Source: Synechococcus sp. PROS-U-1 (GTDB lineage: Bacteria > Cyanobacteriota > Cyanobacteriia > PCC-6307 > Cyanobiaceae). From it: DNA of 64,000 nt. The notes below the pieces were generated by a model. That model worked only from the letters and a program-made list of their open reading frames with translations. It did not search any database and was not told where the DNA came from. Made by a program: the position numbers and the translations under genes. Below, piece by piece: positions 40,909 through 49,665 of the stretch. Position 1 is the first letter of the stretch; every line of letters begins with the position of its first letter. The DNA lies in NCBI RefSeq assembly GCF_014279755.1, contig NZ_CP047951.1, positions 1,612,001 to 1,676,000 on the forward strand. Direction: 5' to 3'.

Positions 40909-41364
40909 GTGACAGGGTCCTCCGCGCCTGCCGCAACAGACGCAACGCTGCAGCAGGGACTGCATCAGGACGGGCGTCGACTCACCCCGCAACGCAAACG
41001 CGTTCTAGAGCTGTTCGAACGCTGTGGCTCCGGATGCCACCTCAGTGCCGAAGAGGTGCACCAACAACTTGCGGCACTCGACATGAAGGTGTCCCTGGCA
41101 ACGGTGTATCGCACCCTGCGCCTCCTGGCCGATATGGGATTGCTCCAGGAACTGGAACTCAGTGAAGGGGGACGTCGCTTCGAACTCGCCGTTGAAGATC
41201 ACCGTCAACATCACCATGTTGTGTGCATCCGCTGCGGTCGAACAGAAGAATTTGAAAGTGAATCCGTGCTAGCAGCGGGAGCTGCTGCCGCAGAACATGT
41301 TGGCTTTAAGTTGATTGAATCCAGCCTGAATGTGCGCGCGATCTGCCCCAAGTGCCAGGGATAA
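40909..41364 (+). CDS. Fur-family metal-responsive repressor
   Basis: 151 residues from a GTG near 40909. An N-terminal winged helix (RLTPQRKRVLELFERCGSGC, then LSAEEVHQQLAALDMKVSLA and TVYRTLRLLADMGLL) precedes the metal domain (HRQHHHVVCIRCGRTEEFES, ending ICPKCQG), so both CxxC structural zinc pairs and the His-rich regulatory site are present. The family includes Fur (iron), Zur (zinc) and PerR (peroxide). I cannot tell which by eye. Both structural Cys pairs intact argues for a stable dimer. Confidence 0.9.
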   Translation: MTGSSAPAATDATLQQGLHQDGRRLTPQRKRVLELFERCGSGCHLSAEEVHQQLAALDMKVSLATVYRTLRLLADMGLLQELELSEGGRRFELAVEDHRQHHHVVCIRCGRTEEFESESVLAAGAAAAEHVGFKLIESSLNVRAICPKCQG

Positions 41365-41382
41365 GCACGTAACAGCTGATCA

Positions 41383-41577
41383 TTAAGCGCGAAATTCCCT
41401 GTCGTAGAGATCTGTCACCAGGAGGTCAATGAGCTGCACGGAAACAAGCTCTTTTTCCCGCCTCAAGGTGTTCAACAAGACTTGAACCTGGCGGTGATGC
41501 ATCAATGACACTTCACCCATCTCCAGCCAACGGGTACTGAGTAGGGATTGGAGACGTTCGCGTGGGGACGTGGACAT
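41383..41577 (-). CDS. Small hypothetical protein
   Basis: 64 residues, MSTSPRERLQSLLSTRWLEM onward, helical and soluble (QVQVLLNTLRREKELVSVQL). It converges on the Fur gene. No family. Confidence 0.6.
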   Translation of the reverse strand: MSTSPRERLQSLLSTRWLEMGEVSLMHHRQVQVLLNTLRREKELVSVQLIDLLVTDLYDREFRA

Positions 41578-41694
41578 CGGGGGCGCCCGCTTTCACACAC
41601 TGAAGCCAGCACAAAGCCTTCTGAGAAGGACCAAGCAACAGAAGTCTTCCGAAGCTTTTGTGAAGCAACCCCTGGGGACCTTCCTGCGGTGTCC

Positions 41695-42090
41695 TTACTG
41701 AGGATGCTCGTTGCAGGGCATCCAATACCGATCGCCCATGCGGTGCACGCCCTGGCAGCCCAATTTGCGCGCCTGCTCTTCTGCCTCCTCTCGACTGGGA
41801 TACGCCAGGTAGCGGGGGTGGGTCGTCGAGCGGATTTGAATCAACCCCATGCTCATCGGGCCGGCGGTGATCACACCCATGGTGTTGACGCCGACAGCCA
41901 CCAAACCCATACCGACGATGGCGGCATTGATCACACCCATCGCCACCACACCGATCGAGACCACCCCCATCGGCACCACCCCAATGCAGATGACCCCCAT
42001 CGGCACGATGCCGATGGAGATGGTGCCCAGAGGAGCTACCCCAATCGCAATTCGCTTCGGCTTGCTGCCGCAGTGCCCGCCTTCACTCAT
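41695..42090 (-). CDS. Repeat membrane-like protein with C-terminal DUF3721 domain
   Basis: 131 residues. Residues 14-80 are a degenerate 10-residue repeat of the form I-x-I-G-V-V-P-M-G-V (IAIGVAPLGTISIGIVPMGV and onward). The last 40 residues (AYPSREEAEEQARKLGCQGV, then HRMGDRYWMPCNEH) form a DUF3721 module with two conserved Cys. The repeat could be a beta-solenoid or a set of short membrane strands. It lies next to a second DUF3721 gene. Confidence 0.72.
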   Translation of the reverse strand: MSEGGHCGSKPKRIAIGVAPLGTISIGIVPMGVICIGVVPMGVVSIGVVAMGVINAAIVGMGLVAVGVNTMGVITAGPMSMGLIQIRSTTHPRYLAYPSREEAEEQARKLGCQGVHRMGDRYWMPCNEHPQ

Positions 42091-42093
42091 GAA

Positions 42094-42315
42094 TCAGTGC
42101 GCTCCATGGTGATCTGCCGCACCGTGCTTGTCGCAGACCATCCACATCTCACCCATCTGATGCGCACCCGAACAACCAAATCCCGGGGCAGCCGCTTCTG
42201 CTTCAGCTTTGGTGCTGAACATCGCCTGTTTGGGTTGGCCATGCGCCTCAGCCATGGCTCCCGTCGAAGACATCAAAAGAACAACGGCAGCGAAACAAAT
42301 GCGATTCCTCGGCAT
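42094..42315 (-). CDS. Secreted DUF3721 protein
   Basis: 73 residues. Signal peptide MPRNRICFAAVVLLMSSTGA with cleavage near AMA-EA. Then the DUF3721 core (MFSTKAEAEAAAPGFGCSGA, then HQMGEMWMVCDKH) and a His-rich tail that might bind metal. It ends 3 bp before the longer DUF3721 gene on the same strand, so they are probably co-transcribed. Confidence 0.78.
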   Translation of the reverse strand: MPRNRICFAAVVLLMSSTGAMAEAHGQPKQAMFSTKAEAEAAAPGFGCSGAHQMGEMWMVCDKHGAADHHGAH

Positions 42316-42357
42316 GGCCTCGACACAGATCTCCCCACTATGCCCATGAAGAGAGAA

Positions 42358-43308
42358 TCAGCCCTGAAGTGCTCCACCACAACTTGACCCTGCGCCAGCG
42401 GTACAGCCGAAACAATGCTGAGCCGTCCGGATGGACTGATCCTCCGGAACATTTGAGAGGCGCATCAGATCGCGAAGGTGACGGACCTCCCCGGAACAGG
42501 GAAGTCCGAGCTGCTGGTTGAAATCACAGTCATACAGATGGCCTTGCCAGTCCACACTGATCAGCTGGCGGCACATCACAGACTCCAGATTGTCGGGGTT
42601 GTGCGCTTCCTCCAGAAGGGCTTGATATGACTGCAGTTCGCCGTTGAGTTCCAATTGTCTGGCGAAACGCTGGATGGGCATGTTGGCCAGCGTCAGTAGA
42701 CGATCAAATCGAATCCCCAACTCAGCCAGTGCGGTCTTGTAATCAGCCTCCAAGGCTTGCTGGGGGGGAGGCAAAACCGGCCCCAGGGGGTTGTAAACGA
42801 GATCAAGCTGCAGGTTGGGATCGCCCGTTCCATAGCCGAGGGCATTGAGCTGCCGCAGCCCATGGATGCTGCGTTTAAACACGCCATCACCCCTCTGCCG
42901 ATCAACATTTTCAGCGCTGTAGCAGGGCAAGGAGGCCGTGATGCAAACCCCCTGCTCCGCCAGGAATTCGGCCAGGTCTTCCTGGCCGGGTTCACTGAGG
43001 ATTGTGAGATTGCAGCGATCAATCACCGCGGTTCCGCGTGATCGTGCCTGCCGCACCAAATCACGAAAGCCCGGGTGCAACTCCGGTGCTCCCCCCGTGA
43101 GATCGAGGCAGGAGATTGAATGCCGTTCAAGGATCTGAGGAATCAAGGCCAAAAGATCCGCAGCCATCATCTCGATGCGGGTCGGGCCTGCATTGACATG
43201 GCAATGGGCGCAGCTTTGGTTGCAGCGGTACCCGAGATTGACCTGCAACGTTGTGAGCTGTCCGCGCTTCAGTGGCGGGAAAACCCTTTCAACGACAGCC
43301 ACCAGCAC
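42358..43308 (-). CDS. arsS: Arsenosugar biosynthesis radical SAM protein ArsS
   Basis: 316 residues. Radical SAM cluster CNQSCAHC (CxxxCxxC) near residues 29-36, SAM-binding region LDLTGGAPELHPGFR, and the C-terminal auxiliary Cys motif CFGCTAGAGSSCGGAL typical of the ArsS (DUF3641) group. ArsS is believed to transfer the adenosyl-derived ribose to dimethylarsenic during arsenosugar synthesis. No ArsM methyltransferase is within the window. A 4Fe-4S enzyme of the cytoplasm. Confidence 0.9.
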   Translation of the reverse strand: MLVAVVERVFPPLKRGQLTTLQVNLGYRCNQSCAHCHVNAGPTRIEMMAADLLALIPQILERHSISCLDLTGGAPELHPGFRDLVRQARSRGTAVIDRCNLTILSEPGQEDLAEFLAEQGVCITASLPCYSAENVDRQRGDGVFKRSIHGLRQLNALGYGTGDPNLQLDLVYNPLGPVLPPPQQALEADYKTALAELGIRFDRLLTLANMPIQRFARQLELNGELQSYQALLEEAHNPDNLESVMCRQLISVDWQGHLYDCDFNQQLGLPCSGEVRHLRDLMRLSNVPEDQSIRTAQHCFGCTAGAGSSCGGALQG

Positions 43309-43400
43309 CCAACAAACAACACTGATTCTTCCAGAGAGCAGATCGAAGTGCAGTGGGTTCCAGCCGACAGAATCAACGGGTCTGCTCTTGAGCTGCTGCG

Positions 43401-43610
43401 TTAACCGGCGGAGGCAAGCATTCCACTGCGGCGAAACTGATGGTCGAACTTGAGACCTGTAACCGCATCCGTACAGATCGGTTCTGAAGCCGGCAAATCA
43501 ATAGTGCAATGGGGAATCTGAGCTTCCATCACCGCATGAATCGACAAGGCGACGATCGGAAGAGCGGTACCGCTGAGGACGGCGAGAACAGCAAAGGTTT
43601 TGGCAAACAT
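43401..43610 (-). CDS. Secreted small hypothetical protein
   Basis: 69 residues. The N-terminus MFAKTFAVLAVLSGTALPIV is a signal peptide or anchor. The mature part has Cys at PHCTIDLPASEPICTDAV, possibly a disulfide. No family. Confidence 0.65.
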   Translation of the reverse strand: MFAKTFAVLAVLSGTALPIVALSIHAVMEAQIPHCTIDLPASEPICTDAVTGLKFDHQFRRSGMLASAG

Positions 43611-43689
43611 GAGAACTGGGTTGGTGCTGAGGCAACCCTCCTCAATTCAGCGCTGATTGCTGATGACACCGGTCAAGCGCGGTTGTGAT

Positions 43690-44907
43690 TTAGCGCACAG
43701 GAGCCACAGCACGATGCTGGGAAAGCTGGCGGAACCAGGCGATGTACTGCTCCGGACCGTCGGGCATCAGTACATCAATGCGCAGGGGATCCTCCGGATC
43801 AGTGATGCCTTGCAAGCTCCCATCGGCGTGGCTGGGCCGATCCACTTCGCCATGGCTGCTATCGACGAGAACAACGCGATTGGGTTGACCACACCAAGCC
43901 CCGAGGTCCTGCAACAGGTTGAGGAAACCGCGATCGCTGCCGCCTCGCAGCCACCCTGTGCCATCAGCTGATGCCGTGGAGGTGACGGTGTCGCCCACAC
44001 CCACCAACAACGGCATTCGCTCGGCGGGGATGCGGTCCTTCACCAAGGCCAACAACTCATCGGGGGCGTGGGGAGCCGTTCTCACGTTGAAGGCATCGCC
44101 AAAGGGTGCTTCCCCCCAACGGCGCTGGATGTGCTGATTCAGCAGCACCAGCAGGCCAGCCTCTTTGATCGAGCCGGTGAGCATGAACTGAATGTCGGTG
44201 GTGCCGACATCACCGGAAGCAGCCGGTTTGATCCGCTCATGGCCCTGCGCATCACGGCCCAGGTTGGGAGCGACATGCAGAAAGAAGGAGTCCTCCAAAC
44301 CCTGATCGGCAGCTTCCGCCAACAACTGATTCATCAGATCCGACAGCATCGTCTGCAGGGCCTGCTGACCAGTCACATCGTCAGGAACAAGAGCAAAAAT
44401 CCCATTGAGATTGATGGTGGGTGAGACCTGGGTGTCCAACACCGCAGCTTTGGCAACCGCAGCCAGCTCCTCCATTCCCACATCAGAAAGCAGTGCCGGC
44501 AGCCGGTCCATCAGCAGGGCTTCCATCCGACCGGGGGCTGCAGCCAGAAAGGCCATTTCCGCCGGTGACACCCCGGGATGACTGAGGTCGCCAAAGCGAT
44601 CCTGAAGCTGCACCCCGCCAGCCGCCAGCCCCGGAAGGTAACGGCCCTCCCGCTTGGGGAGATCGTTGTCTCCCAGGGCCTTCTCCACGAGACGGTTCAC
44701 GCCGCGACGGCCTTCATGCTCACCGTTGGTCAACACAGCGAACGCACCATCCATCGCGGCCACAGCCGCCACATAGTTCGGATCCATACGCCGTGTCAGG
44801 GGATCCTTCACCAGCTGCATGCAGACGCCATCGAGGTCCTGCACGATCAGAAGATCATCAACATCGGATAGCTCTTCAAATAACTGGTCAGGAGTCAGTC
44901 GTGGCAT
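43690..44907 (-). CDS. stpA: Glucosylglycerol-3-phosphate phosphatase
   Basis: 405 residues from the ATG at 44907. LLIVQDLDGVCMQLVKDPLT carries a DxD nucleophile motif, and ERMPLLVGVGDTVTSTASAD the GDxxT loop, as in StpA of cyanobacteria. Length and middle text (GGVQLQDRFGDLSHPGVSPA) also fit. The enzyme dephosphorylates glucosylglycerol phosphate, the last step in making the osmolyte glucosylglycerol. The synthase (ggpS) is not in the window. Expected to be salt-responsive by analogy. Confidence 0.9.
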   Translation of the reverse strand: MPRLTPDQLFEELSDVDDLLIVQDLDGVCMQLVKDPLTRRMDPNYVAAVAAMDGAFAVLTNGEHEGRRGVNRLVEKALGDNDLPKREGRYLPGLAAGGVQLQDRFGDLSHPGVSPAEMAFLAAAPGRMEALLMDRLPALLSDVGMEELAAVAKAAVLDTQVSPTINLNGIFALVPDDVTGQQALQTMLSDLMNQLLAEAADQGLEDSFFLHVAPNLGRDAQGHERIKPAASGDVGTTDIQFMLTGSIKEAGLLVLLNQHIQRRWGEAPFGDAFNVRTAPHAPDELLALVKDRIPAERMPLLVGVGDTVTSTASADGTGWLRGGSDRGFLNLLQDLGAWCGQPNRVVLVDSSHGEVDRPSHADGSLQGITDPEDPLRIDVLMPDGPEQYIAWFRQLSQHRAVAPVR

Positions 44908-45172
44908 GGAAGTTGTCCGACCCATGGAGTATGACCTGCATCACATCGAGAGTGTGCTGACTCAACCCACCAACTCAACACAGGATCATTCGAAAACAGA
45001 CGACAAACCAGCATCCCTTCCGAAAGAGAAGACGGCTTAAAACAACATCGATGCAGAATTCCAAGTGACACAACAAGCTTCTGCAATAACAAACAATTAA
45101 GCCGACTCTCAGGAAAGCATCAGAAAAGAACAGTGCCTGATCAAATAAATTTTATCTAGAGGCAAAGATAAC
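44908..45172. other. Intergenic spacer, no gene seen
   Basis: A/T-rich DNA between the divergent stpA and the small secreted gene at 45173. No clear repeat or RNA. Confidence 0.4.
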
Positions 45173-45331
45173 TTGAAAACGCAACTAAAAAGATTGTGCG
45201 TCGTCGCTTTAAGTCTGACATTATTTGGTGCCCTCGCAGACGTTGGACTTAATTTTACTGAAACTCACGCAGCCACCGAACACGACCGAAGACGGAACGA
45301 ATTTCCAGACACCGGACATCGAAGGTATTGA
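45173..45331 (+). CDS. Possible small secreted protein (maybe frameshifted)
   Basis: TTG at 45173 with GAGG ten bases upstream. 52 residues with a signal peptide (MKTQLKRLCVVALSLTLFGA) and a polar end. In the +1 frame the DNA just before the stop reads NFQTPDIEGIEIVFKQPPQH, which looks more protein-like, so a frameshift near 45290 may have truncated a slightly longer secreted protein. Confidence 0.4.
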   Translation: MKTQLKRLCVVALSLTLFGALADVGLNFTETHAATEHDRRRNEFPDTGHRRY

Positions 45332-45463
45332 GATCGTTTTCAAACAACCACCTCAACATCATCCAATCCATTTCATCGCGCTGCACCGTTGATTAACTCG
45401 GCATGGTGGTCCCAAAAAACCAGCCTCCTGCCGATCAGACAGTCCCTCCGTTGATTCGCGATC

Positions 45464-46792
45464 ATGGCGCTTCTGTCGCCGGTCGTCATGCATCCCACCT
45501 GGACCGAACAGTGGTGGCCCATCAGCTACCTGCAAGACCTCGACTCCAAAACGCCGAGTCGGTTCACCTTGTTGGAACGGGATCTGGTGATCTGGTGGGA
45601 TGCCGCCCACAACAGCTGGCGGGTGTTCCCCGATGTCTGCCCCCACCGTCTGGTGCCGCTCAGCGAAGGGCGGATCAATGACGACGGGCTACTCGAATGC
45701 CCTTACCACGGCTGGAGTTTCGATGGCAACGGCCAGTGCCAGGGCGTGCCGCAGGCGCTCGATAACACCCAGCCCAACAACCGGCGCTCCCGGTGCGCCA
45801 GCTTGCCGACAGCCACGGGGCAAGGACTGCTGTTCGTCTGGATGGGTGCCCCCGATGCCGCTGACCCCGCTCAACTGCCCCTGGTGCCGGCATTGGATGA
45901 CAACCCAGACAGCTGGACGGTGCAGGACACCTTTCGGGATCTGCCGATGGATGCCGTCACCCTGCTGGAAAACGTGCTCGACGTCAGTCACGTTCCCTTC
46001 ACCCACCACAAAACCGTTGGCAAGCGGGAGAACGCAGCCCCTGTTGAAGCCAAAATCACCCGGGAAGACACTGATGGCTTTGACGCGTTCTGGGAGGAGG
46101 GACCGCGCCGGGGCAAGCTCGGCGCCCAGTCCACCTGCTTTAAAGCCCCCCAGTTGATGTGGCACGACCTCACCGCCAAGGGCTTCGGCCGCATCCTCAC
46201 GGTGGTGTACGCGGTCCCAATCCGCCGGGGCGAGTGCCGTCTCTTTGCCCGCTTCCCCTTCCAGTTCCAGTCAGCACTGCCCCGCGTCCTGATCGGATTG
46301 CGCCCACGCTGGCTGCAGCACATTGGTAACCACAAGGTGCTGGAGGACGATCAGGTATTCCTGCATTGGCAGGAAAGAGTTGTCGAAAAGGCGGGTGGCA
46401 GCCCGGCCGTGGAACGCAGCTTTTTCATGCCCACGTCAGCAGACGTCTACGTGGCCGCCCTGCACCGCTGGTTGAACACCAACGGTGGCGAACCCTTTGC
46501 AGGGCAAGCGCTCCCGCCCAGGCAAACCACAACAGAGCTGATGGATCGATACCTCAGCCACACCATCCATTGCCGCAGTTGCTCAACAGCGCTGACGCGC
46601 ATTCGTGCTGTCCGCCCATGGGCCTGGGCACTGCTCTGGGGATCTGCAGTTCTCGTGGGCATCGGACAAGCCACCACCTGGAGCAACGTCGGCTTGGTGA
46701 CGGCGGCTCTATCGGGCTTGGGGCTGCGACAGCTCAACCGATGGGAGCAAGGGCTCACCATCGGTAACGGCTTGGCTCCTCGCAACGGCTGA
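45464..46792 (+). CDS. Rieske oxygenase, pheophorbide-a-oxygenase (PAO)-like
   Basis: 442 residues. The 2Fe-2S Rieske motif is CPHRLVPLSEGRI followed by CPYHGWSFD (CxH...CxxH). The mononuclear iron site is ENVLDVSHVPFTHH. A PAO-like CxxC (HCRSC) precedes two C-terminal membrane helices (WAWALLWGSAVLVGIGQATT). PAO relatives oxygenate chlorophyll breakdown products, and related proteins act on chlorophyllide or in transit peptide handling in plants. In cyanobacteria several paralogues exist with uncertain substrates. Membrane-bound, reductase partner unknown. Confidence 0.9.
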   Translation: MALLSPVVMHPTWTEQWWPISYLQDLDSKTPSRFTLLERDLVIWWDAAHNSWRVFPDVCPHRLVPLSEGRINDDGLLECPYHGWSFDGNGQCQGVPQALDNTQPNNRRSRCASLPTATGQGLLFVWMGAPDAADPAQLPLVPALDDNPDSWTVQDTFRDLPMDAVTLLENVLDVSHVPFTHHKTVGKRENAAPVEAKITREDTDGFDAFWEEGPRRGKLGAQSTCFKAPQLMWHDLTAKGFGRILTVVYAVPIRRGECRLFARFPFQFQSALPRVLIGLRPRWLQHIGNHKVLEDDQVFLHWQERVVEKAGGSPAVERSFFMPTSADVYVAALHRWLNTNGGEPFAGQALPPRQTTTELMDRYLSHTIHCRSCSTALTRIRAVRPWAWALLWGSAVLVGIGQATTWSNVGLVTAALSGLGLRQLNRWEQGLTIGNGLAPRNG

Positions 46793-47245
46793 TCAAGGAA
46801 TCGGAAGCAGGGTGGGTTTCACCTTGCCTTCGATGTCGACCTTGCCTCCGATGGTGATCTTGTCGTCGACGTCCACATCCGCCTGAACAGGCAACGGCTG
46901 ATCAGCTGTGACTGAAACTTTTCCTTCAACGCTGCTGACCCGTGCATCGGCATTCACCGTCACGGCCCCCTCAATCGAACGCACCGTGACTGGCCCTTCG
47001 ATCGCGAGTGGTGCATTTCCGCTGATGGTCACCTGCTCCTGAACCTGAACGGGCAACGGGGTGTCAGAACGGATCGTGACACTGGGGGGAAGCACCAGCT
47101 TGTCGACCTGCAATCCACCCTCAATCGCGATGGGGATGGGCCTGCTGAGCAACCGCAACCCCGCAAAGGAGAGAACGACGGTGGAGAGAACCACCGCAAC
47201 CGGCCAGCGATAGGCGAGCAACACATCACGGGAACTGGGTGCCAT
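46793..47245 (-). CDS. Membrane-anchored repeat protein
   Basis: 150 residues. One membrane helix (VAVVLSTVVLSFAGLRLL), then about 110 residues of short beta-type repeats (VTISGNAPLAIEGPVTVRSI, EGAVTVNADARVSSVEGKVS, ending KPTLLPIP). It looks like an extended periplasmic stalk. No enzymatic motif. The start could also be at 47254. Confidence 0.65.
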   Translation of the reverse strand: MAPSSRDVLLAYRWPVAVVLSTVVLSFAGLRLLSRPIPIAIEGGLQVDKLVLPPSVTIRSDTPLPVQVQEQVTISGNAPLAIEGPVTVRSIEGAVTVNADARVSSVEGKVSVTADQPLPVQADVDVDDKITIGGKVDIEGKVKPTLLPIP

Positions 47246-47281
47246 GACGACCACGCATATCCCGCATTACACCGCCTTTGC

Positions 47282-47866
47282 TCAGCCCATGCCCATCACC
47301 TTTCGGTAAGCCGGACGCTGTTGGGTAGATGCGATGAGCTCCTGGATCGCTGGATAGGGTGAAAGGTCCTCCTGCGGAAAAAAGATCGGCAGATAAGCGA
47401 GATAAGCAGTGACCGCACAATCAGCAGCTCCCCAGTGATCTCCCACCAGCGGACGGCCTGTCGTGAGCTGCCGGTTGAGTTCCTCCATCAAGCGAGGGAA
47501 TTCCCGTTCGCGGTTGCTGGGAACAAACAAGGAAATCGCCAGGGTGGCATTAGCGAAAAGGAGCCATTGGTTAACAAGGGAGCGTTGAGCCGCGGTTTGA
47601 ATTTCGCCGGCATGGCACTCCGCCAAGTGCAGCAAAATGGCACCAGATTCGAATAATTTCAGCGGCTGTCCATCCGCACCGGTGAGGCTGTCGTCCACCA
47701 AGGATGGAAGCTTGCCGAAGGGATTGATGGCCAGATAGTCAGGCTCACGATGCTGGTTGCCGCGCAGATCCAACTCCACTAGGTCGTAGGGGATTCCCTT
47801 CTCCTCCAGATACCAGCGAGGCATCGAGGCTCGGGTGCGCGGTCCGCCGTAGAGGGTGAGGGTCAT
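47282..47866 (-). CDS. Glutathione S-transferase family protein
   Basis: 194 residues. N-terminal thioredoxin-fold domain: LTLYGGPRTRASMPRWYLEE, the cis-Pro region INPFGKLPSLVDD, and ESGAILLHLAE for the gamma-glutamyl site. The helical C-terminal domain follows. GSTs conjugate or isomerise electrophiles with glutathione. The exact class cannot be set. Length is slightly short but normal. Confidence 0.85.
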   Translation of the reverse strand: MTLTLYGGPRTRASMPRWYLEEKGIPYDLVELDLRGNQHREPDYLAINPFGKLPSLVDDSLTGADGQPLKLFESGAILLHLAECHAGEIQTAAQRSLVNQWLLFANATLAISLFVPSNREREFPRLMEELNRQLTTGRPLVGDHWGAADCAVTAYLAYLPIFFPQEDLSPYPAIQELIASTQQRPAYRKVMGMG

Positions 47867-48303
47867 GGGCTGGGGGCATCAGCAAAGAACAATCGCATCC
47901 GCTTGCGATCCCAATCAGAGCGACCAATCTGCCTGTCAGCTACCGCCAAGATGAAGTTCTGAGCCACCCTTTGAAATCGGGCTAGCGCAGCTCAGAAAAT
48001 ACTGATGGGGCAGAGAGGTGAGCAGCTGCCCAAGCCCCTGTAAAACAGCACTGTCCTTTTATACGGATGAATCCACATTCCCGGTCGCTCGACAGAAGCT
48101 TTGTCCAGCATCTCCCTAACAATTAAAATCAAGAAAGCAAACTGGCACTGCAAAAGCGATGGGACGAACCCCGTCTCACAGCACATTGATTACGACATAG
48201 TAAGACTCAGACAAAAACCCTAATGATGGCAAAGAAGGCCGATCCACAATCAGCCCCTGAGAATAAGGATTTTAATTAATCTGGACAAAACCCTCTCAAC
48301 GAT
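47867..48303. other. Gap without a supported gene
   Basis: Intergenic between the GST gene and the RTX metalloprotease gene; no clear frame, RNA or repeat. Confidence 0.4.
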
Positions 48304-49431
48304 TCACACGATGAACTGATTGTCAATCACAGAAAGTGCTTCAGAACAAGGCCCAAAATTAAACTCAATATTCTTCATCAGCACAAGCTGGCTTCCATCA
48401 AGCGAAACAGACAGTCCGTCCTTGTGTTCCGTCAAGGCAAGCTTACCTCCAGCATGCTTGATATGAATGACATCAAGCCCTTGCTCAAAGAAATTGATTA
48501 CATCCTTCCCTTCTCCCTCACTGACAACGAAGTGGTCTTTACCTTCATGCCCATAGAGAACATCCCCACCAGGCCCACCGTCCAGGACATCATTACCGGG
48601 ACCTCCACCGAGGGTGTCCCGACCCTTTGAACCGACAATGGTGTCATCACCTGCTGCACCGTAAAGATTAGAATTTGGCACATCAGCAACCAAGTAATCG
48701 TCCCCTTTGGTTTCAAATTTGGCCGGCACCATCGTGGCAAAGGATGAATCATCCTCAATCCTTGGGGATTCACAATTGACTTGACTTGGGAAAGGAACTC
48801 GCGTCTCAAGCGAAGACGATTTTCCACTTTCCAACCCCCAAAGGCTCGACAGCGCTCGCAGATCATTAATAGTAAATTCTTTATACACGAACCGAGGATC
48901 ACGAGCAGTGTTGTAAGACATAATCGTATTTGCAGTGCTGAATTCTGGGCTGTAGGGATTCTCTTTTGGATGCTTCAATCCCAACACATGGCCTAATTCG
49001 TGAGTAATTGTTGCCATCTGATCTGACAAGTTCTTTTGTTTTTTAACCAAAACCGTTGCAAGACCTGCCGAATCTCCCCCTCCCCTGGGATTCCAAATGC
49101 TTTCACCCGTGGTATCTCTACTCCATGGCTTACTCACATGCTTGGCCGCCAAAAAACGTAGATGCGCATCTGAAGATTTTCTTACCTCTTTGAAATCAAC
49201 ATCCAGGGATGCGTCAAGATGGCGGATTAACGTTTTGATCCAATTCTTTGTTTTATTATTTTGAACAGCACCTTTCACCTTATAAGTAAAAGTATTTCCA
49301 TACTCTGTTTCCAGTATTCCATGAAAAGGCTTGCGCCGAATGTAGTAGCGAATAACGCCTGAATGCTGGACCAGTTGTTCAAGGTGTCGCCGCCGTTTCG
49401 AAGCGATAAGCCATTGGTTGCGAAACACCAT
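48304..49431 (-). CDS. RTX metalloprotease (serralysin-like)
   Basis: 375 residues, no signal peptide. The metzincin site HELGHVLGLKH (His144-His154) and Met-turn TIMSYN (Met171) are both present. RTX repeats follow at about 267-312 (YGAAGDDTIVGSKGRDTLGG, GPGNDVLDGGPGGDVLYGHE), then a closing segment INFFEQGLDVIHIKHAGG. Serralysins are secreted by type I ABC exporters and degrade proteins outside the cell. No inhibitor or exporter gene is nearby. It is shorter than bacterial serralysins (about 470-490). Confidence 0.9.
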   Translation of the reverse strand: MVFRNQWLIASKRRRHLEQLVQHSGVIRYYIRRKPFHGILETEYGNTFTYKVKGAVQNNKTKNWIKTLIRHLDASLDVDFKEVRKSSDAHLRFLAAKHVSKPWSRDTTGESIWNPRGGGDSAGLATVLVKKQKNLSDQMATITHELGHVLGLKHPKENPYSPEFSTANTIMSYNTARDPRFVYKEFTINDLRALSSLWGLESGKSSSLETRVPFPSQVNCESPRIEDDSSFATMVPAKFETKGDDYLVADVPNSNLYGAAGDDTIVGSKGRDTLGGGPGNDVLDGGPGGDVLYGHEGKDHFVVSEGEGKDVINFFEQGLDVIHIKHAGGKLALTEHKDGLSVSLDGSQLVLMKNIEFNFGPCSEALSVIDNQFIV

Positions 49432-49665
49432 GACGCAAGAAGTTAATACTGTTCAGGCTAAACGCAAAGCACGCATACAGCCAACACATCCTCATCACTG
49501 AAAAACATTGAAAATGACCAAGCATTTCGTCCCTCAATTCATGAATAATCCTTTGATTTATATGAATTGATGCTTTAGGGGGGCCACAACGCATCCGACA
49601 GCCATCGCTGCGCTAACTGCTCCTCACATCAAGGGACTGCAGTAGCGCTGTTTAGGCTTGCCGCC
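49432..49665. other. Intergenic region between divergent genes
   Basis: Lies upstream of the RTX metalloprotease (minus) and of the 49666 gene (plus). A/T-richer; promoters for both are expected, but I cannot fix them. Confidence 0.4.

Noticed and set aside
41548-42387. 279-codon plus-strand open frame with His/Asp repeats
   Set aside because: It is the antisense reading of the repeat region in the DUF3721 gene; the His/Asp periodicity is an artefact of the coding repeat on the minus strand.
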